Below, in pieces: positions 34,973 to 46,647 of a DNA stretch of 64,000 bases. The position numbers and the translations under genes are program-made. Each line of letters starts with the position of its first letter. Positions within the stretch are counted from its first letter, which is position 1. Origin of the DNA: Populus alba (Eukaryota; Streptophyta; Magnoliopsida; Malpighiales; Salicaceae); the NCBI RefSeq assembly GCF_005239225.2, contig NC_133302.1, positions 930,001 to 994,000 of the forward strand, in the 5' to 3' direction. The notes below the pieces were generated by a model. That model made no database searches. It worked only from the letters and a program-made list of their open reading frames with translations, and was not told the DNA's origin.

Positions 34973-35285
34973 CTGGAACTTTGAATATTGGGAAAATCAG
35001 GCATTTCTTCCATTCCAAGCAAGCTAATGAATAAAGGAAAGCATCTTTTCTGCAATTTCTATTTCGATTGAACACCATAATCTCTTGGTAGCAGGATTGA
35101 TGAAAAAATAAAATCATCTGTATCCATGCTCTCCCCATGACTACTTGGAACACCTTGCTAATTAAAGACATCAGGAGATCATCTGTAATAATTGCATATT
35201 GGACAAAGAGAGCACAGGGGATTTGCCCTATTACACAAAGAAATAATTATCTAGTCCTCCTTCAATGTTAATCAATTAATTGCCT

Positions 35286-36104
35286 GTTTAAACCGAACCA
35301 AAAACCTGTTAAAATCAACCATGTTAGGTTTCTGTATTTTTTTTTCTTCCAAACCAGTTTTAAACTTATTTGTCTTATTTTATTTTCACAACTTTATGTT
35401 TATTTTATGAGAAATCTTAGCTTTTCAACAAGCTAAACCAGCTAGGATAATATTTAAAAATCCAACTGAATGTTCAGTTGTTATCCTGTTGTCCTCACAA
35501 AATTTTTTGTCCTCACATAACAATCTAAGGTTACATGAGAAATAAAAGAAAAAAAAGATTTAGGCAAAAGTAAAAGTAAAGAGAGGGATCTCTTTCGTCT
35601 CATCCCGTCAGTAAACATTACTTTCTTCTGGCCCGAAGTCCCTTAGTTGAGTGCCGCTTTGAATCTGAAGGAAGGCAGTGGTAGATACTTCCTGTACCGA
35701 GTGCGTGCCTTTGATGGAAGAATTAAAATTAAAATCAAAAGTGAAGAAAAGTGTGAATTTGATAGGAGAACAGAGGAGCATGGAGCAGCAGGAGCTAACA
35801 ATTCCTAACAATTCTGGGATGTGAATATAGAGGAAAATCAGAGAAAATAGAGATGCAGAGAGTAAAAGAGTGCGGCTGATTGTCTTCAGAGAATACTATT
35901 TTAGATTTAGGGTTAAAAATAAACTTATTTATACTTGTTTTTTTAGGTGTTAAGTAATCATTTTAAACTTTAAAAACCTAAACTGAATTGAACTGGAAAT
36001 TTTATGATTTTTTTAATTACTTAATTTGTTTTTTTTTTTTAATTTCAGAGTTTTTTTATTATTTTTTTTATTTAATCAGTTATTCCATTTTTTCCTCATC
36101 CCTA
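35286..36104. mobile_element. Second copy of the hAT-type element, left end deleted
   Basis: Matches 12140-12974 and keeps the right end CATCCCTA and the right TSD CTAGCAGC (36105-36112). The left terminus and left TSD are lost: a deletion joins TTAATTGCCTGT (35285) to the element interior. It arrived by segmental duplication, not by a new insertion. Confidence 0.75.
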
Positions 36105-36112
36105 CTAGCAGC

Positions 36113-37092
36113 TGACCCGAGTAGTACTGTTATTTCTGGCCAAGTGATTTTCTTTGGAGTTTTGACCTTCATTAATTGTTCTCATGAATCTGATTTTTTT
36201 AATTAAAAAATACGTAAACACTTTTTGTTTTGGAAAGTGGCATAAAGTTTGCGTAGAGGACAAAGAAAGCACAAGCAGAAAGTGACATAAAGTTGAAGCT
36301 TCCTGCCAATTTCTATTGCAATGACTTTAATAGCTTCCTTTTCCATCACCAAATTTCCAAAACCTTTCTCATGATCTGAGCTTCCTTTTCGGATTGAATT
36401 GAATCATCTCGTTCTGAGTTCTTGATCTGTATCTTTCTTGCTTGAAAGGTAAATCCTACTTTCTTTTCTTGTTTTTCTACCACTAATTTTGTTTCAAATA
36501 AGATTTTCCCATTTGGTTGTAGAATAAATAAGTAGGATTGTAGATTGATCAGGTACAACTTAATTATATGTGTTGCTTAATCTATCTTAGAACTCAAAAC
36601 TCATATTATAGCTTTGTTCTTACATGTTCATATTGCCATCAACTTCAACTACTTGTCTTAAAAACAGCTGTCTCAAGGTTTCTTTTGTCTGTTGAGTGCC
36701 TCTTGTCAGCTTGACAGGTGACTAGTTAGTTTACCTACTCTTTCTCAAATTCTTGCGCTTACATTTTCAGATCAGCTTTTCCGGCATTTCAACATTGAGG
36801 TGCGTCCACACGTTAACTCACTCAGCAATTAGCTTCAGATTCTTTTGAATCCTGGTACAGTATTTATACTTCATCTTCTTCATTTTGTTGCTGCTATCGT
36901 TTGTGACATGTAACTATTGTTTGAATCCTTTTTCTGTAGACTTTAACTGTGTAAGTTTGGTGTTTTAATAGTTTGACATGTAACTATTGTAGAAATTTTA
37001 TTGAGAAACTTTGGAGTTAGGATCAACAATGGTTTCCAAATATAAATAAATTGATCTTTCTTTGTTTTTATAATCCTTGCCTTAAGGAGTTC
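36113..37092 (+). promoter_or_regulatory. Predicted 5' leader of NLR #5 (exons A-C)
   Basis: Closest to the leader of #2: TTGAAAG/GTAAAT near 36448, AAAAACAG/CTGTCTC near 36669, TTGACAG/GTGACT near 36717, TTTTCAG/ATCAGC near 36770, and AATCCTG/GTACAG near 36853. Intron 3 is interrupted at 37092 by the solo LTR and resumes at 39200. Its acceptor TATATAG/GGCAAAATG gives the start codon at 39304. Confidence 0.5.
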
Positions 37093-39194
37093 TGTCACGA
37101 CCCGAATCCCGGATCCGTGACCGGCACATAGGCAAGGTTCCCCTCCAAGGTTCCGTACCTATGCGAACCCAAACTTACATACAAACTTATCCTTCAAAAC
37201 TCAATCAGAGTTGTTCAACGCAGCAGTAACAATAAAACTAACTTTATAACATAATTTGATTGTCTTAATACAAGAGTTCATATATATTCATAGTTTTGGA
37301 GCACTAACTTGACATAAAAGAAAGGTACAAATTACAACCAAAAAGCAGGTTCGGAAGATTCAACAAAAATGACCTGCTATCAAGCTATAAGCCTGAAAAG
37401 AATAAATAATAAGAGGGTGAGTTCAACAACTCAGTGAGTAGATAACGTTCAATATACACACATGAGGTAATACAGCAATGAGAATATATATACAATTATG
37501 GCTCTAGGTTCTTATTGGAAGGTTTCTCAAATAGGCCATAACAAGAAGATTATATGGTAAAGCTCGTCAGAAAATCAAAATGCAATGAGCATGAGGCTCC
37601 GTACTGTGGGATGATCAGTCCACACAGGTTGGTGACTCCCCCGACCAACTAGGGTTCAGATACGATGTGCACAAAGACTAACACTACCCTGTTAGCATGG
37701 GTATTCTGACTGACATACCATAGGTTCATAATCGTAATCAAACAAACATATTCATATCTCAAAGCTCAACTCATTACATCAATCAAATGAGGAGCTATCA
37801 ATTCAGAAGTCAATTCAAAATATATGTTGGTTCATATCAAGAATTCAAATTCAATAATTGATCATGTTTTATCATAACAAGGATAATAATCAGCATATAT
37901 ATTATCAAGAAGCATGACTCAATTCATATTAACAAATCAAATATTTATACTATTTCTCATGCATATGGAAAATTATCCACTCACCTGACTCAAAAGCAAC
38001 AGCACTCAAAAGCAAACACCGAAGAAAATCCTACTGACGTCCCGCCGGTAGAATATCAGGATTATCTTAATATAAAGGAGACATATTCAAGAATGACTCG
38101 AAAGAACATATAACCTATTTAATACACTTAACTAAGTGTGTATTCTGTAATCTTATATGTTTTTGAACTAACTAGTCAATTTTCTTAAAAACCCAAAATC
38201 TAACGGTTTTCCCGAAATCTAACCCATAATAAAAACAACTAATAAAATTGGTAATAATTCACTAAATAACCCTTAATTATTCATCAAAATAATCTGAAAA
38301 AGCTAGGATTACAGCTAGGGACTAATCTGAAATTTTTTCATATTTTTAGGGCCAAATTGTAACTTTTGTCAAATGGAGGACCAAACTGAAATTTGTCAAA
38401 ATCCATGAATATACTGAAATTATGACCTCAATTAATCCTCAATTCTGTCCAGGATGTATCATTATGCTTCAGGGACCATTCTGGAATTTTACCAAATTTT
38501 TAGGGTCAAATTGTAATTTTTGTTAAATTGGAGGACCAAATTGAAAGTGTTAAATTATCTTATCTATACAGTAATTCTACCCATAATTTATATGTTATTC
38601 TGTAATTTTCCAAAGTTCGGGGACTAAACTGTAATTTTCGGAAATTGAGGGACCAAATTGAATTTTTGTCATCTTCAACCTCCAATCCAGAATTTAACAG
38701 AAACCCCACTGTTCTCCCCTGATTTCTCACTCAAATTTCACCATTTAACCAAAACTCTAACTCAAAATCATCAAAATCTTCATAATCAACTAAATCATCA
38801 ATTAAACACAACAATCAACCTCCATCATTCAATTTAATTCATCAATTTAAACCAAAACACAAATTCTCAAAACCCTAACATTCATCAAAATCAAATTAAA
38901 GCTTACTTAAAACATATTATACACATTAAACAACCTAAATCTTACCTTTTTTAACTTATTTCCTCAACTCCTTTCCTTTTTCCCTTATTTCCCCTCTTTT
39001 CTCTTCTTCTTCTTCCTTCCTTCTCTCCTGCCGATTCTCTCTCAAAATTTTTCAGATCTCTCTTTTTTTTTTTTTTCTATTTATATATCAACTATTTATC
39101 CAATTACTATTATACCCCTCATTTAATTTATTCTTACATCTAAGCCTTTAAGGGCTTTATTGTATTTTCCATTCATAAATTTCAAAACATTACA
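37093..39194. mobile_element. Solo LTR, 2102 bp, TSD AGTTC, in the predicted leader intron of NLR #5
   Basis: TGTCACGACCCG ... AAACATTACA, flanked by AGTTC at 37088-37092 and 39195-39199. The empty site (AAGGAGTTCATACC) is present in the leader of #2 near 14200, which proves the insertion point. It adds about 2.1 kb to an intron otherwise about 330 bp long. It is highly similar to 1772-3858 but carries an extra AGGTTCCCCTCC-like insertion and more sequence near 37190-37250. Confidence 0.9.
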
Positions 39195-39303
39195 AGTTCA
39201 TACCAAATTCATTATTTTTTCTTTTTATTTATTCTAGTCTCAACCTTTCCTTTTCCATTTAATTTTATTCAATATTTTGACTCTGTTTTATATATAGGGC
39301 AAA

Positions 39304-42300
39304 ATGGTTCAATCAACTGACCCGTTTTGGCAACATGTTGAGGAGATGAAGTGTATGTATTGCGGGCGTCAATTTCGTAACGATACTTCCATTTCAAGGA
39401 TCAAATGGCATTTATCAGGAGAGAAAGGGCGTGGTGTTGCAATTTGTGAAAGAGTTCCTAAACAAGTTCAAGAAGCAGCTTTTCAAGCTATGCATGGTGC
39501 CAACAAAAGACATAAAAGCATAGCAAGTTCAAGCAATGTTAATGATAATGCCATTTCCACCACCCCACAAGAACAAAACAATGAAGGCGACAATTTGGCA
39601 GGAGATGCAGGAACGAGACAAGCACCAGATACAATATTGGGTCAAGCACTTGAAAGATTTTTGGAAGAGATCAATAATGTAATGACGGATGATATAGAGA
39701 ATGGGACTGGAGGAGTAGTGCAGCCTGGTGCAGGAGCTAGCTCTTCTGGAGGGCTTACAGGCAACACAAATGAGACTCAAGGAGATCCATTACCTACTAG
39801 CTTACATGTTGAAGTCGACAATGTGGCGCCACAAGGGCAACATCTGGAGAGAGTAACTGGGCAGCCTGTTGTAAGAGGTAGTTCTCATGAGAGGCCACTT
39901 GTTAATCACGATGAGCCTCAAGAAGATCAACTCTGTCCTCCACTAGTGAACATGGTTGGAGACCCTGGGCAGCCTGTTGTGAGAGATAGCTCTCATGAAG
40001 TTCTTCAACGTAATGGCGATGATAGCGGACGAGATGTGTTTCTAACTGAAGAACTAATAGGTGGAGAGTTTGAAAATAATAAGAATGCTATCTGGTCGTG
40101 GATAATGAATGATGAAGCCTCGTCAAGTATTGGCATTTACGGGATGGGGGGTGCGGGCAAAACAACATTGCTCACACATATCTACAATCAGCTTCTACAA
40201 GAACCTGGCACTTTTCCTCATGTTCACTGGATCACGGTATCGCAGGATTTTAGTGTTTGTAAATTGCAGAATCTTATTGCAAACGACATTCATTTAGATC
40301 TTTCAAATGAAGACAACGAGAGGAAAAGGGCTGCAAAACTGTCAAAAGCATTAATTGAGAAACAACAGTGGGTTCTCATTTTAGATGATTTGTGGAACTG
40401 TTTTGATTTTGATAAGGTGGGAATTCCTATCCAAGTGAAGGGATGCAAACTAATTCTTACAACTCGATCATTAGAAGTTTGTCAGCGGATGGTCTGCCAG
40501 AAGACAATCAAAGTGGAGCCTCTTTCAGTGGAAGAAGCTTGGGCTCTGTTCATGAAGGTACTTGGATGTATTCCTCCAGAAGTGGAAGAAATTGCAAAAT
40601 CTATGGCAAAAGAATGTGGTGGTTTGCCTCTTGGAATTAAAACAATGGCCGGAACCATGAGGGGAGTGGATGATATATGTGAGTGGAGGAATGCTTTAGA
40701 GGAACTGAAACAATCAAGAGTTTGGCAGGAGGACATGGATGAGAAGGTATTCCACATACTGAGATTTAGTTTTATGCACTTAAAGGAGTCAGCACTGCAA
40801 CAATGCTTCTTGTGCTGTGCATTATTCCCGGAAGACTTCAAGATCCGTAGAGAGGATTTGATAGCTTATTTGATTGACGAGGGAGTGATAAAAGGGCTGA
40901 AGAGTAGGGAGGCAGAATTTAACAAAGGCCACTCGATGCTGAATAAACTCGAAAGAGTCTGCCTATTGGAAAGCGCTAAGGAAGGGTATTATGAGGATAG
41001 ATGTGTCAAGATGCATGACTTGATTAGGGATATGGCCATCCAAATACTGCAAGAGAACTCTCAAGGCATGGTTAAAGCAGGTGCACGCTTAAGAGAATTG
41101 CCTGATGCAGAGGAGTGGACAGAGAATCTTACTAGAGTTTCACTGATGCATAACCAGATTGAAGAAATTCCTTCCAGACATTCACCAAGGTGTCCCAATC
41201 TTTCAACTCTACTGTTATGCAACAATTCAAAGTTGCAATTTATTGCAGATTTATTTTTTGAGCGGTTGCATGAGCTCAAGGTTCTTGATCTGTCTCGTAC
41301 AAATATCACAAAACTGCCTGATTCTGTCTCTGAATTGATGAGTCTCACTGCATTATTGCTCATTAATTGTGATATGTTAAGGCATGTGCCGTCATTAGAA
41401 AAGCTCAAGGCACTGAAGAGGTTAGATCTCTCTGGTACTTGGGCACTTGAAAATATGCCTCAAGGCATGGAATGTCTATGCAACTTGAAGTATCTGAGAA
41501 TGAGTGGATGTGGTGAAAAGGAGTTTCCTAGTGGGTTGTTACCTAAGCTCTCTCACCTGGAAGTCTTTGTATTGGAGGAGTGGATTTCTCCTATTATCAA
41601 AGATAATAGAAAAGGACTGCCGATAACAGTTAAAGGAAAGGAAGTGGGATGCTTGAGGAAGTTGGAAACTTTGGTATGCCATTTTGAAGGTTACTTAGAC
41701 TACGTGGAGTATCTCAAAACTCGGGATGAAACCAAATCACTAACCAGATACCGAATTCATGTAGGACTACTGGATAAGTATTATAAGCATTATCATGCTG
41801 ATTTCAGAAGGAAAACAATTGTTTTTGGTAACTGGAGTATCGACAGAGATGGAGATTTTCAGGTCATCTTCTTGAAGGACATTCAACAACTAGGCATTGA
41901 TAATTGTGATCATGCAACAAGTTTATGCGATTTTTGGTCTCTAATAAAGAATGCAACTGAACTGGAGGCTATCAAGATTAGTGATTGCAATAGCATGGAG
42001 AGCTTGGTTTCATCTTCTTGGTTCTGCTCTGCTCCACCACCATCTCCATCTTATAGTGGAATATTTTTTGGTCTTAAAGAGTTTAAGTGTTATGATTGTA
42101 AGAACATGAAGAAGTTGTTCCCTCTTGTCTTGCTGCCAAGCCTCGTAAACCTGGAATACATTGAAGTTGGTAACTGTGAGAAAATGGAGGAGATAATAGG
42201 TGGAACAAGATCAGATGAAGAAGGGGTTATGGGTGAAGAAAGCAGCACCGATCTCAAACTCCCCAAGTTAAGATCTCTGGTATTGATTAGATTACCAGAA

Positions 42301-42543
42301 CTGAAAAGCATTTGCAGTGTAAACCTGATTTGCGATTCTCTCCAATCAATAAGAGTAAAGAATTGTGAGAAGCTGAAGAGGATGGGAATTTGGCTTCCGT
42401 TGCTTGAAAATGGCGAGCCATCTCCTCCCCCTTCTCTCGCAAGAATCCATGCAAGTTCAAAAGAATGGTGGGAGTCAGTAGTGGAGTGGGAGCATCCTAA
42501 CGCGAAGGATGTCCTTCGTCCCTTTGTAAGGTTTGAGGTATGA
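39304..42543 (+). CDS. BED-NB-ARC-LRR immune receptor #5, complete (1079 aa)
   Basis: The only uninterrupted full-length copy. BED-type zinc finger, residues about 8-60 (Cys17, Cys20, His36, Cys48); long Ser/Pro-rich linker with two GQPVVR-SSHE repeats (186-195 and 222-232) absent from #2 and #3; NB-ARC with P-loop GMGGAGKTT (280-288), HVHWITVSQ, kinase-2 LILDDLW (358-364), KLILTTRS (382-389), GGLPLGI (439-445), CALFPEDF (505-512) and MHD at 570-572; then LRRs to [15 protein letters not shown]. Predicted to be a cytoplasmic/nuclear non-TIR NLR; the BED finger is known in some plant NLRs as an integrated DNA-binding or effector-decoy domain. The N-terminal half of NB-ARC differs markedly from #2/#3, while the C-terminal half is nearly the same. 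No coding introns. Confidence 0.95.
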   Translation: MVQSTDPFWQHVEEMKCMYCGRQFRNDTSISRIKWHLSGEKGRGVAICERVPKQVQEAAFQAMHGANKRHKSIASSSNVNDNAISTTPQEQNNEGDNLAGDAGTRQAPDTILGQALERFLEEINNVMTDDIENGTGGVVQPGAGASSSGGLTGNTNETQGDPLPTSLHVEVDNVAPQGQHLERVTGQPVVRGSSHERPLVNHDEPQEDQLCPPLVNMVGDPGQPVVRDSSHEVLQRNGDDSGRDVFLTEELIGGEFENNKNAIWSWIMNDEASSSIGIYGMGGAGKTTLLTHIYNQLLQEPGTFPHVHWITVSQDFSVCKLQNLIANDIHLDLSNEDNERKRAAKLSKALIEKQQWVLILDDLWNCFDFDKVGIPIQVKGCKLILTTRSLEVCQRMVCQKTIKVEPLSVEEAWALFMKVLGCIPPEVEEIAKSMAKECGGLPLGIKTMAGTMRGVDDICEWRNALEELKQSRVWQEDMDEKVFHILRFSFMHLKESALQQCFLCCALFPEDFKIRREDLIAYLIDEGVIKGLKSREAEFNKGHSMLNKLERVCLLESAKEGYYEDRCVKMHDLIRDMAIQILQENSQGMVKAGARLRELPDAEEWTENLTRVSLMHNQIEEIPSRHSPRCPNLSTLLLCNNSKLQFIADLFFERLHELKVLDLSRTNITKLPDSVSELMSLTALLLINCDMLRHVPSLEKLKALKRLDLSGTWALENMPQGMECLCNLKYLRMSGCGEKEFPSGLLPKLSHLEVFVLEEWISPIIKDNRKGLPITVKGKEVGCLRKLETLVCHFEGYLDYVEYLKTRDETKSLTRYRIHVGLLDKYYKHYHADFRRKTIVFGNWSIDRDGDFQVIFLKDIQQLGIDNCDHATSLCDFWSLIKNATELEAIKISDCNSMESLVSSSWFCSAPPPSPSYSGIFFGLKEFKCYDCKNMKKLFPLVLLPSLVNLEYIEVGNCEKMEEIIGGTRSDEEGVMGEESSTDLKLPKLRSLVLIRLPELKSICSVNLICDSLQSIRVKNCEKLKRMGIWLPLLENGEPSPPPSLARIHASSKEWWESVVEWEHPNAKDVLRPFVRFEV

Positions 42544-43046
42544 TATGAGTCTGCCCTTAATATAATAAAATATTGAATTAAGTTCAGGTGCTTACTGGTT
42601 TTATACTTTGATTATATAAATATAATAAAATATCGAATTAAGTTTAGGTGTTTGGAACAGGGTATGGCGAATATCAACTTTCGTCGATCTGGTCTGCATA
42701 ACGTGAACAAGATTAATAAAGTATCGAATTAAATTTGCTGCTGCTACTTCCGTTTCGAGGATCAAATGGCATTTGTCTCAAGTGAGAGGGCAATTTGTAG
42801 TAAAGTGCCTGAAGACGTTCAAGAAGCAGCTTTACAAGTCCTTTTTATATGAAGCTGTGTGTGTAGGTTAGCAAAATTACTACCAAGTCCTTTTTTATAT
42901 GAAGGTTGTTGGTGTTTTTAGAAGGGTGAAATAATTATTTTATTGTTATAATCTACAATAAATTGTGTCTTTGTATACATTATGAGCTTCTTTTTTTTTT
43001 TGTAATTCTGTTAATTGTGTCTTGGTGTACTTTAGGCTCAAAATTA
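42544..43046 (+). other. 3' flank of NLR #5: small ORF (42664-42732) and decayed second BED exon (42743-42838)
   Basis: Parallel to the 3' flank of #3. ATG at 42664 opens 22 residues ending INKVSN; its first part is unrelated to that of the #3 locus. The following BED relic ([12 protein letters not shown] ... SKVPEDVQEAALQ) has an additional small deletion compared with 23581-23692. A GTAAGG just before the receptor stop could act as a splice donor to these segments, but nothing here proves it. Confidence 0.5.
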
Positions 43047-43051
43047 GGTGT

Positions 43052-43197
43052 AGTTGAGAAATAATTAGGAGGCTTGACCTAATAGGTTAGCCAACCCTTT
43101 CTATATATATGAGTAGGGCAATATACAATAGTAAAGGTGGAGATTACCACATAAGAATATGACTACAATATTTCCTATATAATTACATTCTATAATA
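43052..43197 (-). repeat. 3' LTR of copia-3 (146 bp)
   Basis: Identical by eye to 47718-47863; on the minus strand it is preceded by the polypurine tract at 43209-43198. Confidence 0.92.
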
Positions 43198-43204
43198 CGC
43201 CCCC

Positions 43205-45917
43205 TCAAGCTGAGGGTGGAGGATCAACCCGAAGCTTGAATTTAAAAGTAGTAAATGAAGCAGCAGGAAGTGGCTTAGTGAAGACATCGGCAAGTTGATC
43301 CTGAGAGGAAATAAAACGAATCTGAATCTCCTTCTTCGCAACTCTATCTCGGACAAAATGATAATCAATCTCAATATGTTTTGTGCGAGCATGAAATATA
43401 GGGTTTGCGGACAAATACGTGGCACCAAGGTTGTCACACCAGATAATAGGAGCAGAATGAGTCGGAATCTGAAGATCCGTTAACAAGTACTGAAGCCAGA
43501 TAACTTCAGCCGTGCCATCGGCTAAGGCTTTGTACTCAGCTTCCGTCGAAGAACGAGCAACAGTGCGTTGCTTACTCGATTTCCATGAAATTGGCGTCTG
43601 ACCAAAGAACACAAGATAACCACCTGTAGACTTTCTATCCTCAATACTACCTGCCCAATCTGCATCTGTAAAACCGTGTAAAGCAAAGGAAGAGCTGCGA
43701 GTAATATGTAAACCATGTGATGCCGTACCACGGAGATAACGCAAGATGCGTTTCACGGCAGCCCAATGGGATTCTGTAGGAGCATGCATAAATTGACAGA
43801 CCCGGTTAACAGCAAAGCAAATATCCGGGCGTGTGAAAGTGAGATATTGGAGAGCACCAACAAGTTGCCGAAAACGAGTAGCATCAGAAAAACAATGGAT
43901 CCGGCATAATGGTGGCTTTGGATGCCGAAATAGGAGTATCAACTGGTTTACAGGATAACATACCAGCTCGTGTGAGGATATCAAGTGTATATTTATGTTG
44001 ACAAAGCATAAGTCCCAGACTAGTACACTGCACTTCAATACCCAAGAAATAATGAACATCACCCAAATCCCGAAGTTTAAATTCAGAGCTCAGTAGCTGA
44101 ATGAGTCGTTGTAGCAGAGTTCCATTATTACCCGTAAGCAGAATATCATCAACATAAACCAAAAGATAACAAATGTCACTACCAACCGAGAAGATAAACA
44201 ATGAGGTATCCACTTTAGAAGCACGGAAACCAATGGATAATAGAAAATCATTCAGACGAGTGTACCAAGCCCGCGGAGCCTGTTTTAACCCATATAGAGA
44301 TTTATGCAATCGACATACATGACCTGGGAGTGCAGAATCAACAAAACCTGGAGGTTGTTTCATGTAAACCTCTTCATCAAGGACTCCATTTAGAAATGCA
44401 TTATGAATGTCAAGCTGATGAATTTTCCAACCACTCGAAACTGCAATGGAGAACACTAAGCGGACTGTTGCCTGTTTGATAACAGGACTAAAAGTTTCTA
44501 AGTAATCAATACCTTCTTGCTGAGTGAAGCCCCTAGCAACCAGGCGCGCCTTATACCTCTCAATGCTACCATCAGATTTGCGTTTAATTTTGTAGACCCA
44601 TCGGCTACCAACAACATTCATGGACGGATGAAATGGCACTAAAGTCCATGTTCTGTTTGCGCGTAAGGCCTGAATTTCCTCTCGCATAGCATTATGCCAC
44701 GCCTCATATCTGTTAGCATCAGGAAAAATAAGTGGCTCATGCGAGGGAGGAGAAGATACCCGACTGAAGGAAGCAGCAGAGGTGGCTGCCGTGGTGGTGA
44801 TCAGCGCTGTCTTGGGCTGTCTCGGACGAAGAACCATGGGGTGTTTAGGAGCAGCGGGACATGGAGTAGCAACACCTGTACCTGGAATGTGCTGAAGAGG
44901 ATAAGTGGAGAGATCAACACAAAGTTGCAGACCAGGAGGTGAAGCCGGGGAGGTGTGAGGTTGTGCCGCAACTGAATCCTGCAAGTCAGAACCTGTTCCT
45001 GCACAATAATCATTGGAAAGACAAGCATGTGGTGATAGTATGGCTGTGTGGGGTGGTGAGGCAGGGTCGGCTAAATCAACGGGCAGGGGAGCAAGCTGGG
45101 GGGTTGCGGCAAGGGGCAAAGGTGAGTTGTGTGTTTTGCCGAGTTGGGAAGGAAGAGGCTGAAAACAGGAAGGGGGTTGCAGTGATGGAAGATAGGTAGG
45201 TGGAGTGGGGGGAACCGGGGGTGTTGTTACCTGTTCAGACTTTTGAAAAGGAAAGACACATTCATGAAAACGAACATGACGGGAGACATAGACACGACCA
45301 GACTCTAAATCAAGACACCGATAACCAAGATGAGACGAGCTATAGCCTAAAAACACACAAGGAGAAGATCGAAAATCTAATTTATGAGCATGATATGGAC
45401 GTAAAAATGGAAAACAAAGACACCCAAAAGTGCGTAGAAAATTATAATCAGGAGTGCGATGAAACAGACACGCAAAAGGAGATTTATTTTGAAGAACAGG
45501 AGTAGGCATGCGATTAATAAGATAGACCGATGATTCCATAGCATAGTTCCAAAAACGCAATGGGGCATTACACTGTCCTAAGAGGGTTAGGCCAGTTTCG
45601 ACAATATGTCTATGACGACGTTCAACTGTGCCATTTTGTTCATGAGTATGAGGACAAATTAATCGATGATGAATACCAATTGTTTGAAAAAATGTATTTA
45701 ATTTACGATATTCACCACCCCAATCAGTTTGAACAGATTTAATTTTAAAGAGAAAACTGACGCTCAACAAGTGTCTGAAAACGTTGAAACGTGGAAAATA
45801 CATCAGATTTCGCAACAAGCGGATAATACCAGATATATTTAGTGTGCGCATCAACAAAGATAACAAAATAACGAAAACCATCAGAAGAAAACATTGGAGC
45901 AGGACCCCAAACATCAC
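43205..45917 (-). pseudogene. copia-3 integrase C-part, reverse transcriptase and RNase H (two frames)
   Basis: First frame to 43884: integrase QTDWGGEYRKL and NGTVERRHRH; RT with [35 protein letters not shown] and catalytic YVDDILLTGN. A single extra A/T in the homopolymer at 43888-43892 shifts the frame just before [12 protein letters not shown]. RNase H continues in the second frame: [39 protein letters not shown], ending at 43205. The upstream frameshift near 45745-45760 separates this from the integrase start. Confidence 0.85.
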
Positions 45918-46647
45918 TAAAAATTAATTCAAGTGGGGTAGAAGTTTTGTGACCCGTCGGTCGTAATGACAAACGGGATGACTTGCCTAAAGGACATGCT
46001 TGACATTGAGTAAAAGATCGTTTAGACGTACAAATAATTTTATTATCAGAAACTAACAAATTTAGAATGCGAGGAGTTGGATGACCTAAACGACGATGCC
46101 ACAAGTCGGCAGTCGCGGAAATGCAAGGAGACCAAAAAGCTTGAGGAACTGACGTAGCCGAGGACTCGGAGAGAACATAAAGACCATCATGACTCCGACC
46201 GGAAAGAAGAACTTCCTTGGTGACGAGATCCTTCACATAAAACATAGAATCGTGAAATTCAAAATAAACATGATTATCACGACAGAATTTCTGAACAGAT
46301 AACAACGGTTTGGTAATGTGAGGCACACGAAGAACATTAGTTAATGTAAACAAGCGTTTGGGGGAATATAAAGTAGTATGTCCAACATGGGATATGTCAA
46401 GGGCCTTACCATCACCAACATGCAAGAAATCATTACCAAGATAAGGAGCAGAATCAGTTAGAGTTGCAAGATCAGGCGTCACATGTTGATTCGCGCCGGT
46501 GTCGGGAAACCAAGTCGTTGCAGCAGAATCATTCGCAACAGCAAGGTGAGCAGAGGGCTGCTGTGTGCTGCTGCGAAACTGATAGCATTGAAGAGCTGAA
46601 TGGCCAGGAGTGGAACATAATTGGCAGCGGACATGTCCAGACCACTA
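45745..46647 (-). pseudogene. copia-3 zinc knuckle, protease and integrase N-part
   Basis: Begins just after the gag stop. Zinc knuckle CQLCSTPGHSALQC near 46625-46580; aspartic protease PDTGANQHVTPDL near 46500; GAG-pre-integrase LWHRRLGHPT with CQACPLGKSS; and integrase core FSDVWGPAP. Ends at the stop at 45745-45747, where paralogous elements continue, because of a one-base shift. Confidence 0.8.

Noticed and set aside
44694..45742. Plus-strand open frames opposite copia-3
   Set aside because: Antisense shadows of the integrase and proline-rich linker coding on the minus strand.
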